Below, piece by piece: positions 32,143 through 39,491 of a DNA stretch of 64,000 nucleotides. Position 1 is the stretch's first letter. Every line of letters begins with the position of its first letter. Under the pieces are notes generated by a model that saw only the letters and a list, made by a program, of their open reading frames with translations, searched no databases and was not told the DNA's origin. Both the position numbers and the translations under genes were made by a program. This DNA comes from Bilophila wadsworthia ATCC 49260 (GTDB lineage: Bacteria; Desulfobacterota; Desulfovibrionia; Desulfovibrionales; Desulfovibrionaceae), in NCBI RefSeq assembly GCF_000701705.1, contig NZ_JNJP01000004.1:1-64000 (forward strand), in the 5' to 3' direction.

Positions 32143-32157
32143 TGAAATTCAATTTCA
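32143..32157. promoter_or_regulatory. fur box: Fur box upstream of the ECF-hutX-exb-tonB operon
   Basis: TGAAATT-C-AATTTCA is a perfect 7-1-7 inverted repeat, the geometry of the Fur site (TGATAAT-n-ATTATCA). It lies 95 nt upstream of the S-component ATG and downstream of the receptor gene, in AT-rich DNA. Iron-replete Fur would silence the operon here. Confidence 0.75.
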
Positions 32158-32185
32158 ATACTAAAGCACAGGCTTCCTCATGAAA

Positions 32186-34330
32186 TCAGAATCTCATGCC
32201 GACCTTGATGTTGGCGTGCAGGCCGGGTTCCAAAATGCTGTCGTCCTGCCGGTACCGCTTGTCGAAGAGGTTCAGGACTTCTGCGGCCACGGTATACTGC
32301 TTTTCGTCGCCGAACTCGAAACCGAAAGCCACGTTCGCCGTCTGCCAGTTGTTGTAGTGGGTCGTCTCGCTTTCGGTCTTCTCGACGGAATTTGAGGAGA
32401 ACCGCCCGTACACGTCGGCGTTGAAGTCAACGGTTTCGCTCAGGGCGTGCTTGAAGCGCACCCCCGCCCTGCCCGACCATTCGGGTACGCCGGTTTTCCA
32501 TGTGGTCAGCGTGCCGTAGTCGAACTTGCGCCGCATCCATGTCGCGGAAGCGTACGGCGTGAGGCCGCATTCGAAATCATAGCTCGCGGCCAGCTCCACC
32601 CCGTGGGTCTTTGCCGACGAGACGTTGATGTAGCGCGAAGTGTCGGTATCCGCGTCAATGGTGGGGTTATAAATATAGTCGTCCGCATCGGAATAGAAGG
32701 CCGCGACGTCTACGGACAGGCCGTCATGGACATACCGCGCCCCGATTTCATAGCTGTTCGAGGTCTCCGGCTTGAGGCCGGGGTTCGGCAGGATCGTCCC
32801 GCCTCCCATCGCCGACATCACATACTTTTCCTGCAGCGAAGGGACGCGGAATCCCTGCGCGAACGTGGCCCGCAGCGTCAGATCCGGGATGCCCGACCAC
32901 ATAAGGCCCACATTGAAGACCGGCCGGGAATTGTTTGAGGAGCTCTCCGTGCCCACGTCATACGGGGCCGTGCCCTTGGAGTTGGTCTTGCTTCCTTCGG
33001 CATGTTTCATCTCGGACTGGACCCACGTATACCGTACCCCATAGCTCAACGTGAAGTCGGCGGGCAAGGTCGATTCCATCTGGGCATACAGGGCGTTCGT
33101 CAGCATGTCGCCCTCGTGGTAGGCCGTGGAGGTGTACGGGATGCTCTTCGCCATGGATGCCGCCGCGATCTGTTGCGCAAAGGGGGGCGCACTGGCCAAG
33201 ATGCCGGTGGCAAGGATGCGCTCCACTGAAGTGGAAGCCGAAGCCCTCGTATCAGCCTTCAGCGTATCATAGCTGATGTCGTATCCGGTGATCAGGTAAT
33301 GGTTGTCGCCGATGGCCCAGTCCATCTGCAGCGAGGAGCCGAGCTGCTTGTTCCGGTTGTCCGCATTGTTGGTGACGACCAGCGGCATCTTCGTGATGGC
33401 CGGGTCCGTGTTCACGTCGTTGGTCATTTCCTTTTCATTCTTCTGCCAGAATGCGTCGAAGCGCACACGGGGAAGCCACGGCGTCACGTTTTTGGCTTCG
33501 GCGAAGGCATAAACCTTATCGCGCTGCCACTTGGGGACGTCCACGGCGAAATTCTCATAGCCGGGCTCCATGCTCCCGGAATGGATGGACCCCTTGAAGC
33601 TGTCCAGCCCGCCGCCGACCGTGAACTTGTCGGAAAAGTCGTAGCTCAGGAACGCGCTGCCTTCCTTCTGGCGGAAGGAGGTGTTCGGCGCTTCGCCGTC
33701 AGGCGTGCGCAGGTTCCCCTGATCGCTGTATGAGCCGGACACGCGGTACTTGAATCCGTTCATACCGCCGAAAGCCGACAGGGATTCGGCAAAACCGTTG
33801 GACGCGCCGTTATAGGCCACGGACGCCTCGCCCTGAATCGGTTTGTCCCCGCCTTTCTTGGTGATGATGTTGACCACGCCGCCGATGGCTTCCGAACCGT
33901 AGAGCACGGACGCGGGGCCCTTGATGACTTCCACGCGCTCCACGTTGGAGGGATCGATCAACAGGGGCGTGCCGTCCATCGACTTGTTTTCCACGAGCTT
34001 CTGCCCGTCGATGAGGATCAGCACGCGGTTGGGATTCTCGCCGCGGATGGATATGCGCTTAAAGCCCTGCCCGCCGGAATTCCTGATTTCCACGCCCGGC
34101 ACGTCCTGCAAAAGCTCGCCGATGGTCCGGGCGGGAGAACGCTTGATGTCCTCGCTCGTCATGACGGAAACGCTCATGGGAACGTCCTGCAATTCCTTCT
34201 CCACCCTCGTGGCGGTCACGTACACGTCGTCCGCCTTGACCGGCTCCTCCACGGCATAGGCGGGGCACCACGCCGCCAGGCCCAGCGCCGTCAACGGCAA
34301 GGCACGGGCCAGCATCTTCCTTACAAACAT
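32186..34330 (-). CDS. TonB-dependent outer-membrane receptor, probably for haem
   Basis: A 714-residue receptor. A signal peptide spans about residues 1-26 (ending CPAYA). The TonB box is near 'DDVYVTATR'. The plug domain has 'VPMSVSVMTSEDIKRSPARTIGELLQDVPGVEIR' and 'RVLILIDGQKL' in pattern. The 22-strand barrel ends 'ANIKVGMRF', with terminal Phe. It is translated directly after hutW (TGATG, one-base overlap). The length and plug fit haem/siderophore receptors; the FRAP/NPNL haem signature is not clearly visible, so haem specificity rests on context. Confidence 0.9.
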   Translation of the reverse strand: MFVRKMLARALPLTALGLAAWCPAYAVEEPVKADDVYVTATRVEKELQDVPMSVSVMTSEDIKRSPARTIGELLQDVPGVEIRNSGGQGFKRISIRGENPNRVLILIDGQKLVENKSMDGTPLLIDPSNVERVEVIKGPASVLYGSEAIGGVVNIITKKGGDKPIQGEASVAYNGASNGFAESLSAFGGMNGFKYRVSGSYSDQGNLRTPDGEAPNTSFRQKEGSAFLSYDFSDKFTVGGGLDSFKGSIHSGSMEPGYENFAVDVPKWQRDKVYAFAEAKNVTPWLPRVRFDAFWQKNEKEMTNDVNTDPAITKMPLVVTNNADNRNKQLGSSLQMDWAIGDNHYLITGYDISYDTLKADTRASASTSVERILATGILASAPPFAQQIAAASMAKSIPYTSTAYHEGDMLTNALYAQMESTLPADFTLSYGVRYTWVQSEMKHAEGSKTNSKGTAPYDVGTESSSNNSRPVFNVGLMWSGIPDLTLRATFAQGFRVPSLQEKYVMSAMGGGTILPNPGLKPETSNSYEIGARYVHDGLSVDVAAFYSDADDYIYNPTIDADTDTSRYINVSSAKTHGVELAASYDFECGLTPYASATWMRRKFDYGTLTTWKTGVPEWSGRAGVRFKHALSETVDFNADVYGRFSSNSVEKTESETTHYNNWQTANVAFGFEFGDEKQYTVAAEVLNLFDKRYRQDDSILEPGLHANIKVGMRF

Positions 34331-35724
34331 CAGGCCTCCAAAGCACGCTTGAGATAATCAAGCAACAGTTGTGAAAGGTTCACCTGCCAGAACTGCCCGG
34401 CGAGCGTAAGCACGATGAAGGCCCCGTCCCGTTCGACAAGACCCGCCCGCTCCCATTGCTCAAGCACGGGTTTCCACACCTCGCCCAACGGGATGCCGTA
34501 AGCCGCTTCCAGCCCCGGCATGTCCAGCCAGCCCTGCTCCATCCCCTCGGCGATGGCCTTGAACAGCTTTCCCTGCGGGAACGGGCGAAACAGCATGGCG
34601 ATGGGCTTGCGTCCGGCCCGGACTTCTTCCTGCCACGCCCGGTAGTCCGACTGGTTCAGATAGAAGAACCCGTCCAGATTGCCGCCCGCGCCGGGACCGA
34701 ACGCCAGACAGTGGGCGCGGCCTTTGACATACAGATTGTACAGGTTGCGTTCCCGCGACGTCCGCGCCCAGTGGCTGATCGACAGGCGGCGGTAAAACCC
34801 TTTCTGCATGGCCTTCACCCCTGCGGCGAACATGGCCGACTGCATGGGGACGTCCGCCCCGGCGGGAAGGCGTCCGCTCTCAATGGCCTTGGCGAGCGGG
34901 GTGTTCCGGTACACGTTGAGCTGGTAGCAGTCAGCGCCGTCGAGCTTGAGCGACTGGGCCGTGGCGATGTCCGCCAGCCAGCGTTCCATCGTCTGCATGG
35001 GGAAGCCGTAGATGAGATCCACGATGACGGCGGCCTGATCATAGCTCTGCAAAAGCTGGAGCTGCCGAATCAGCGTGTCGCGATCGGACACGCGGCCCAT
35101 CGCCTGCCGGATCTCCGTGTCAAAGCTCTGCACCCCGAGTGAAAAACGGTTTGCCCCGCCCTCGAAGCACGCTTCCATCTTGTCCGGGCCGAAATTCGAC
35201 AGACGCCCTTCCACCGTGATCTCGCAATCGTTGGCGAGCGGCAGCACGGCGCGGACTTCCTTCAAGATGCGCCGGAGATCGCCCGCCTGCAGCGCCGTGG
35301 GCGTGCCTCCGCCCATGTACACGGCATGTACCGGCCCGGCATCCTGTCCGGGCCGGCCCCGCCACAGGCGCAGCTCCTGAATGAGCGCGTCGGCGTAGAT
35401 CCGGCTTTCGTCTTCGCGGTATGCCTTGTTGTAGAAACCGCAGTACAGGCAGTGCGTCTCACAAAACGGCACATGGATGTACGCCACGGTCTTTCCCGTC
35501 CTCGGCTCCGCCAGCAAAGGCTCCAGCGTCGCCTCAAAATCCTGTTTTTCCACGCCCGAACCGCCAAGGCCGGGATGTACGGCGATCTTGCCTTCAAACG
35601 CGTACGGCAGAGGATCGACCCCCTCCCTGGCGAAGTAGCGTTCGAGCCCCTCAGCCGGGACGCTTGGCTGCCCTACCCGCTCCTGCTCGGACGGAAGGCT
35701 TTTTTCCAATCGGATTTCAGTCAT
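34330..35724 (-). CDS. hutW: Anaerobic haem-degrading radical SAM methyltransferase HutW/ChuW
   Basis: A 464-residue HemN-like radical SAM enzyme. The cluster motif is 'CETHCLYCGFYNK' (CxxxCxxC, about residues 88-95), followed by 'VYMGGGTPTAL', 'TVEGRLSNFG' and 'NRFSLGVQSFD'. Glu-Gly-Arg in place of the HemN Glu-Ala/Asn pattern, and position before a haem receptor and hutX, fit ChuW/HutW, which opens haem without oxygen to a linear tetrapyrrole (anaerobilin) and frees iron. A ribosome site GGAGGGG precedes the ATG. It is first in a two-gene unit with the receptor. Confidence 0.88.
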   Translation of the reverse strand: MTEIRLEKSLPSEQERVGQPSVPAEGLERYFAREGVDPLPYAFEGKIAVHPGLGGSGVEKQDFEATLEPLLAEPRTGKTVAYIHVPFCETHCLYCGFYNKAYREDESRIYADALIQELRLWRGRPGQDAGPVHAVYMGGGTPTALQAGDLRRILKEVRAVLPLANDCEITVEGRLSNFGPDKMEACFEGGANRFSLGVQSFDTEIRQAMGRVSDRDTLIRQLQLLQSYDQAAVIVDLIYGFPMQTMERWLADIATAQSLKLDGADCYQLNVYRNTPLAKAIESGRLPAGADVPMQSAMFAAGVKAMQKGFYRRLSISHWARTSRERNLYNLYVKGRAHCLAFGPGAGGNLDGFFYLNQSDYRAWQEEVRAGRKPIAMLFRPFPQGKLFKAIAEGMEQGWLDMPGLEAAYGIPLGEVWKPVLEQWERAGLVERDGAFIVLTLAGQFWQVNLSQLLLDYLKRALEA

Positions 35725-35862
35725 GACCCCTCCGGGTTCTCATCAAAAGTACATTGAACAATATTAAGTTTTATTAATCAAACTTTATGTCCGCAGATGT
35801 ACACAGTCCGCCCCGGCCTGTCAACCGTTTCTGCCAAAAGGTGGAATGCTTTTTATTACAGC
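35725..35862. promoter_or_regulatory. hutW upstream region with degenerate inverted repeat
   Basis: An AT-rich stretch (35750-35785) with TTGAACAATATTAA opposite TTAATCAA in a degenerate mirror arrangement, plausibly a Fur or promoter element. The 12-mer ATCAAACTTTAT here also occurs upstream of the MATE gene near 23060. No strong consensus can be claimed. Confidence 0.3.
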
Positions 35863-36324
35863 CTATTTTGAAGGAGATTGCCCAGCGAGGCACTCCGGAC
35901 AGACGCCGTACAGATACAGCCTGTGTTGCGTGGGTGTAAATCCGTATTGGCGGACAAGGCGCTCCTGCAGGGCTTCGATCTTAGGATCGACGACCTCAAT
36001 GCTCTTGCCGCAGCACTCGCAGATGAGATGATCGTGGTGCCAGTCGCTGGCCTGCTCATACCGGACGACGCCCCCGCCGAAAGAGACTTCCTTGGCAAGC
36101 CCGGCCTCACACAACAGCTTCATCGTGCGGTATACCGTGGACTGCCCCACCGTCGGATCCTGTCGCTGAACCAGGCCGTACAGATCGTCAATGGTCAGGT
36201 GCCCCTCTTCCTGAAAAAACACGGAAACGATGGCTCGCCGCTGCTGCGTGTTGTGGCAACCTTTTCCGCGTAGGAAGCGCGTGAACACCGTCTCCGGATC
36301 AACATGGACTTGTCCGCCTGACAT
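35863..36324 (-). CDS. fur: Ferric uptake regulator Fur
   Basis: A 153-residue Fur-family repressor. The winged helix has 'NTQQRRAIVSVFFQEEGHLTIDDLYGLVQRQDPTVGQSTVYRTMKLLCEAGL' in pattern. The dimerisation domain has the metal-binding 'DWHHDHLICECCGKSIEV' (HHDH plus CxxC) and 'CPEC' near the C-terminus, so both structural Zn cysteine pairs are present. Upstream lies a candidate Fur box (36439-36453), so autoregulation is likely. Its location amid haem and iron genes supports Fur rather than Zur or PerR. Confidence 0.92.
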   Translation of the reverse strand: MSGGQVHVDPETVFTRFLRGKGCHNTQQRRAIVSVFFQEEGHLTIDDLYGLVQRQDPTVGQSTVYRTMKLLCEAGLAKEVSFGGGVVRYEQASDWHHDHLICECCGKSIEVVDPKIEALQERLVRQYGFTPTQHRLYLYGVCPECLAGQSPSK

Positions 36325-36438
36325 ACCTCATCCTTACATAACGGTTCAAGATGTATTGAAGCGCGGGCCCTGCACTCCGGCCCGCGCTTCAGGCATAACG
36401 GCTACGGAGTGCCTATACCGCCCACAGTCTATTATAAT

Positions 36439-36453
36439 TGAATTTCATTTTCA
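36439..36453. promoter_or_regulatory. fur box: Candidate Fur box upstream of fur
   Basis: TGAATTTCATTTTCA matches the 7-1-7 layout with five of seven mirrored positions and sits in AT-rich DNA 115 nt upstream of the fur ATG. Next to it, CGCAT-A7-ATGCG (36461-36477) could be a weak terminator for the flavodoxin gene. Confidence 0.55.
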
Positions 36454-36477
36454 ATATATTCGCATAAAAAAATGCGG

Positions 36478-36924
36478 TTAAAGAGCCGCCAACAGCCGGT
36501 TGGCCCAATCTTCCACGTCGCTCCCGTTCGACGAGAGATTGCCGTCGAGCTTCAAGCCTTCCAGAATCTGAATGCCGCCGAGTTCGTTCAAACGCGCCTC
36601 AATCACATCCACCGCCCCGCAAAAATGCTCAAAGGAGCTGTCCCCGCTCGCAAAGCACGCGGTCTTGACGCCCTTGACTCCAATACGATCAAAGGCTTCG
36701 AACAACGGCTCGAAATCCGTCTGCAGCTCGACTTCATCGGTCCCCCACGCGGAGCACCCGAACAGAGCGACATCCCGGCCTTCGCACAGGCCATCCGGGG
36801 AAACGTCGGCGGCGTCCCGTACATCGGCGACATGCCCCGCAGCCCGCAGACGCCCGCCGAGGTATTCGGCAATATCCGCCGTGTTGCCGGTGGTGGACCC
36901 GTAAACGATAAGCACATTACTCAT
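36478..36924 (-). CDS. Flavodoxin
   Basis: A 148-residue short-chain flavodoxin. The phosphate loop is 'VYGSTTGNTADIAEYL' (residues 7-22). The flavin-flanking loops are 'GCSAWGTDEVELQTDF', carrying the conserved Trp, and 'CFASGDSSFEHFCGAVD', carrying the Phe/Tyr stack position. It closely resembles the single-electron flavodoxins of Desulfovibrio, which replace ferredoxin under iron limitation. It is third in a leftward unit with the STAS-like and DUF2325 genes, 24 nt after the former. Confidence 0.93.
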   Translation of the reverse strand: MSNVLIVYGSTTGNTADIAEYLGGRLRAAGHVADVRDAADVSPDGLCEGRDVALFGCSAWGTDEVELQTDFEPLFEAFDRIGVKGVKTACFASGDSSFEHFCGAVDVIEARLNELGGIQILEGLKLDGNLSSNGSDVEDWANRLLAAL

Positions 36925-36948
36925 GAAAAAGCTCCACTTGGAAAAAAG

Positions 36949-37368
36949 TTAATGATCGTGATTGTGTTCGCCGCGACATGCGCATCCTCCGTGCCCGTGC
37001 CCATGCCCGTGTTCGCCATGGCATGTGCAGTGCGCGCATTTTCCGCAGCACCCGCTTTTCTTCTTGCGGGGCGGCACGATAAGCACACGGCTCCCGGAGG
37101 GCGCCATGTTGAATCCGTTTTCGCCCTTGAAGAACAGCTGCGACGCCGGAACGGGCGTCTGGCACAACCGGGCCTGCAACACCTTGCTGCCGAACGGCAA
37201 CACTTCGCTTACCCCCGCCGTATCGACGAACACCCTGCCGCCGCACCTGTACTCCCTCAAAAAGAGATTCAGCAGTTCGTGTGCGGAGTTGCCGTCAAAA
37301 ATGCCCTGCATCTTCACATGCAGGTTGTCCTTGTTGTGATGGTAGTTCATCTGAAAATCGGTGCTCAT
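36949..37368 (-). CDS. STAS-like domain protein with Cys/His-rich tail
   Basis: A 139-residue protein in two parts. Residues 1-100 look like a STAS fold: 'LHVKMQGIFDGNSAHELLNLFLREYRCGGRVFVDTAGVSEVLPFGSKVLQ' in pattern, with the hydrophobic strand-helix order of the domain but no clear phosphorylatable Ser. From about residue 107 there is a metal-binding-like tail (CCGKCAHCTC, then HGHGHGHGG, CACRGEHNHDH). It overlaps the DUF2325 gene by 4 nt. I do not know a named family with this combination. It may bind or sense metal as part of an iron response. Confidence 0.65.
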   Translation of the reverse strand: MSTDFQMNYHHNKDNLHVKMQGIFDGNSAHELLNLFLREYRCGGRVFVDTAGVSEVLPFGSKVLQARLCQTPVPASQLFFKGENGFNMAPSGSRVLIVPPRKKKSGCCGKCAHCTCHGEHGHGHGHGGCACRGEHNHDH

Positions 37369-38594
37369 GCACGTTCTCCTTCTTGCCGTGCGGATTCGCT
37401 CCCCAGAAGCCGGGAAATGGTGCTCAGACTCCCGTTCGGCAACATATAAAATGTCTTGTTGTGTTTCTTCGCCAGATTCTTGACTTTGATGCAGGCGCCG
37501 TGGCTGTTGCAGTTCACGGGGCAGAGGATGATGTCCGCGCGCCTGAGGCTCCGCTCGAGCTGGCGCGTGCCGCCCTGCAACGAGCCGTTGTGGTAATCGA
37601 GGACGCCGCCGCCCCCTTCAATAAATTCGCGGTACAACGACTCCATGCGCTCAACGCCGCCGACGATGAGCACCCGCTTGCTGCACAGATCGAACGAGGG
37701 ACAACTCTCGTCGCAGTCCCTGCCGCAACAGGTCCCGCAGGAATCAGCCGCCATGCCAGGCAAGTTCCCCTGCTCAAAGCGAGCCCTTCCCTGCTTGAGC
37801 AGCGAATTGACCAGTTCGCGCTGGCCCTCGAAACGCTGCGTCAACGACGCAAGCGCCTCCCGCAGGTTCTCGTTTTCCGCTTCAAGTTCCGGGCCCCTGA
37901 TTTCCCACAGCGCCGTGGACGCCTCATACATGGCGTCCAGTTCGGCTTTCAGGCGGTTGCGTTCGTCCCGGAGCGCGGCGTTTTCCTGCGCAAGCGCACG
38001 CCTGCCCTCTTCCGCCTGCTCCATGCCGCCGCGCGAAGCCGCTTCGCGCTCCTTCAACAGCCGGATACGGTTGGCCTGCTGCTCGTTCTTGCGTTCCAGT
38101 TCAACGATAAACCGCCGGATGCGCGTCTGTTCCTCCGCGATGCCGTGCATGGCCATGTGGACCGCGCCGTAGACCGTGCGACGGGCTTCATCCGAAAGCC
38201 TGCGCGTGGCCGCCGCCCACAAAAAGCCCACATACTGGCCGGCGGAGAACGCCTCCTTCCACTGCGCGAGAAAATCCTCTTCACTCAAAAGCCGCAACGG
38301 GGCGGCCTCACGCTCGTACTTCCGGCGGAGCAGCTGGCTCATCTTCCGGGACAGAGGGTTTTCCGTAGCGGCGGCATTGACGAACAGTTCGTGCATTTCA
38401 AACGGCGTCAGTTCAACCGCCGGAAGCGACATTTTCTTCAAGAGATGTTTCTGTTCGGCAAGCGTGATCCCCATGCCGACAAGCGGACATCTGAACAGTT
38501 CGTCCGCTTCCCATATGCCGTGAACAGCCCGTGAAACAGGCGACGCAACGTCCAACGCGGGTTCCGCGTCCGCTGTCTGAGATAACCAACTCAT
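37365..38594 (-). CDS. DUF2325 protein with coiled coil and Cys-rich linker
   Basis: A 409-residue protein. An N-terminal helical domain (1-160) is followed by a coiled coil with heptads (about 160-275, e.g. 'ERRRA..ENAALRDERNRLKAEL'). A Cys-rich linker has seven Cys in about 20 residues (CGTCCGRDCDESCPS). The C-terminal DUF2325 Rossmann-like domain has 'RVLIVGGVERMESLYREF' and 'IILCPVNCNSHGACIKVKNLAKK'. The ATG at 38594 is set by GGAGGA; the ORF continuing to 38750 crosses the upstream terminator and control region. A candidate Fur box sits at 38639. The function of DUF2325 is not established. Confidence 0.8.
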   Translation of the reverse strand: MSWLSQTADAEPALDVASPVSRAVHGIWEADELFRCPLVGMGITLAEQKHLLKKMSLPAVELTPFEMHELFVNAAATENPLSRKMSQLLRRKYEREAAPLRLLSEEDFLAQWKEAFSAGQYVGFLWAAATRRLSDEARRTVYGAVHMAMHGIAEEQTRIRRFIVELERKNEQQANRIRLLKEREAASRGGMEQAEEGRRALAQENAALRDERNRLKAELDAMYEASTALWEIRGPELEAENENLREALASLTQRFEGQRELVNSLLKQGRARFEQGNLPGMAADSCGTCCGRDCDESCPSFDLCSKRVLIVGGVERMESLYREFIEGGGGVLDYHNGSLQGGTRQLERSLRRADIILCPVNCNSHGACIKVKNLAKKHNKTFYMLPNGSLSTISRLLGSESARQEGERA

Positions 38595-38638
38595 AGCGTT
38601 CCTCCATTCCGTTCTGTTGGAAACAGATCTGCCGTATA

Positions 38639-38653
38639 TGAAAATGAAAGTCA
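38639..38653. promoter_or_regulatory. fur box: Candidate Fur box upstream of the DUF2325 operon
   Basis: TGAAAATGAAAGTCA is a weaker 7-1-7 site (four mirrored positions) within an AT-rich stretch, 45 nt upstream of the DUF2325 ATG. Confidence 0.45.
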
Positions 38654-38708
38654 AGATCAATAAGTATATTTTTTCTCTCTTCCGTCCTCCCTTTTTCGGC
38701 AAAACAAA

Positions 38709-38732
38709 AAGGAGGCTGCCCGGAAACAGCCT
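38709..38732 (-). terminator. Rho-independent terminator upstream of the DUF2325 operon
   Basis: An 8-bp stem (GGAGGCTG/CAGCCTCC) with an 8-nt loop, followed on the minus strand by TTTTTGTTTT. It ends leftward transcription from the gene at 38754-39303, just before the DUF2325 promoter. Confidence 0.8.
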
Positions 38733-38753
38733 CCCCATGTCGCATAACATATT

Positions 38754-39303
38754 TTACTCTCTGCCGATGCGCTTCCTTATATGTGATGACGTTCGCCTCG
38801 CTCATCGCCGCGGCGAAAGCTCGCACCTGCGACGCCGGAACATGCAGGCAGGCTGTGGCGGCGTCACCCTCGGCGTGGAACGGAAGGTTGCTTGCCCTGA
38901 GCAGATCGTTCACCGTAGCCCGGGACTTGGCAGGGTCCCCAGAGACGGCCTGGAAAATATAGCCGCCCTCGCCGTCACGCTGGATATGCCACTGCTGGCG
39001 GCCACCCTCCACCACTTGCAGATGCTCCAATTGAACCGTTCCGTGTGGGGACCTCCGCGTGGTCCGGGAGGTCAGCTTTTCCAGACTGCTCAGGTTCTCC
39101 AGAATGGGCGGATTGTCGTCAAGGAAAGGAAGCCGCTCGCCGAACACATCGTTCAGAATATAATCGCGCCGGGCGATGAAGGCATCACGCATCGTTTCCA
39201 CCTGATGCGGCACAACCCCAAATCGGCGGCACTGCCAAAAACGTTGCAGGCTCTCCCCTCGCGTTTTTTCGTCGCATGAAACGCGCCAGAAAACCGTCTT
39301 CAC
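38754..39303 (-). CDS. Hypothetical protein, C-terminal frame in doubt
   Basis: An unrecognised protein of about 180 residues, with 'RRDYILNDVFGERLPFLDDNPPILENLSSLEKL' and 'QWHIQRDGEGGYIFQAVSGDPAKSRATVNDLLRAS' in pattern and no known motif. The open frame runs past this point to 38413, but that reads through a strong terminator and 180 nt into DUF2325. A one-base shift near 38770 instead gives a TAA at 38756-38754, right before the terminator. I therefore give 38754 as the likely end. The start is uncertain too: a GTG at 39303, or the ATG near 39190 with AGGTGG upstream. Confidence 0.5.
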
Positions 39304-39491
39304 GGGACATCACCGCCGAAAGCTTTTTTCCGGCGGAAACGCCGAATGGCGGCCCTGAAGAAATCCTGAGCCGCCATTCCTTTTACCGTGCCCCAGTGGC
39401 GTACACAACCCCCGGGGCATTCAACGCGCCTACGGAACTGAGGGGAGTTCCGAGGTATCCCTTCCACAGCCCCGTTCCGAAGAGATCCGGT

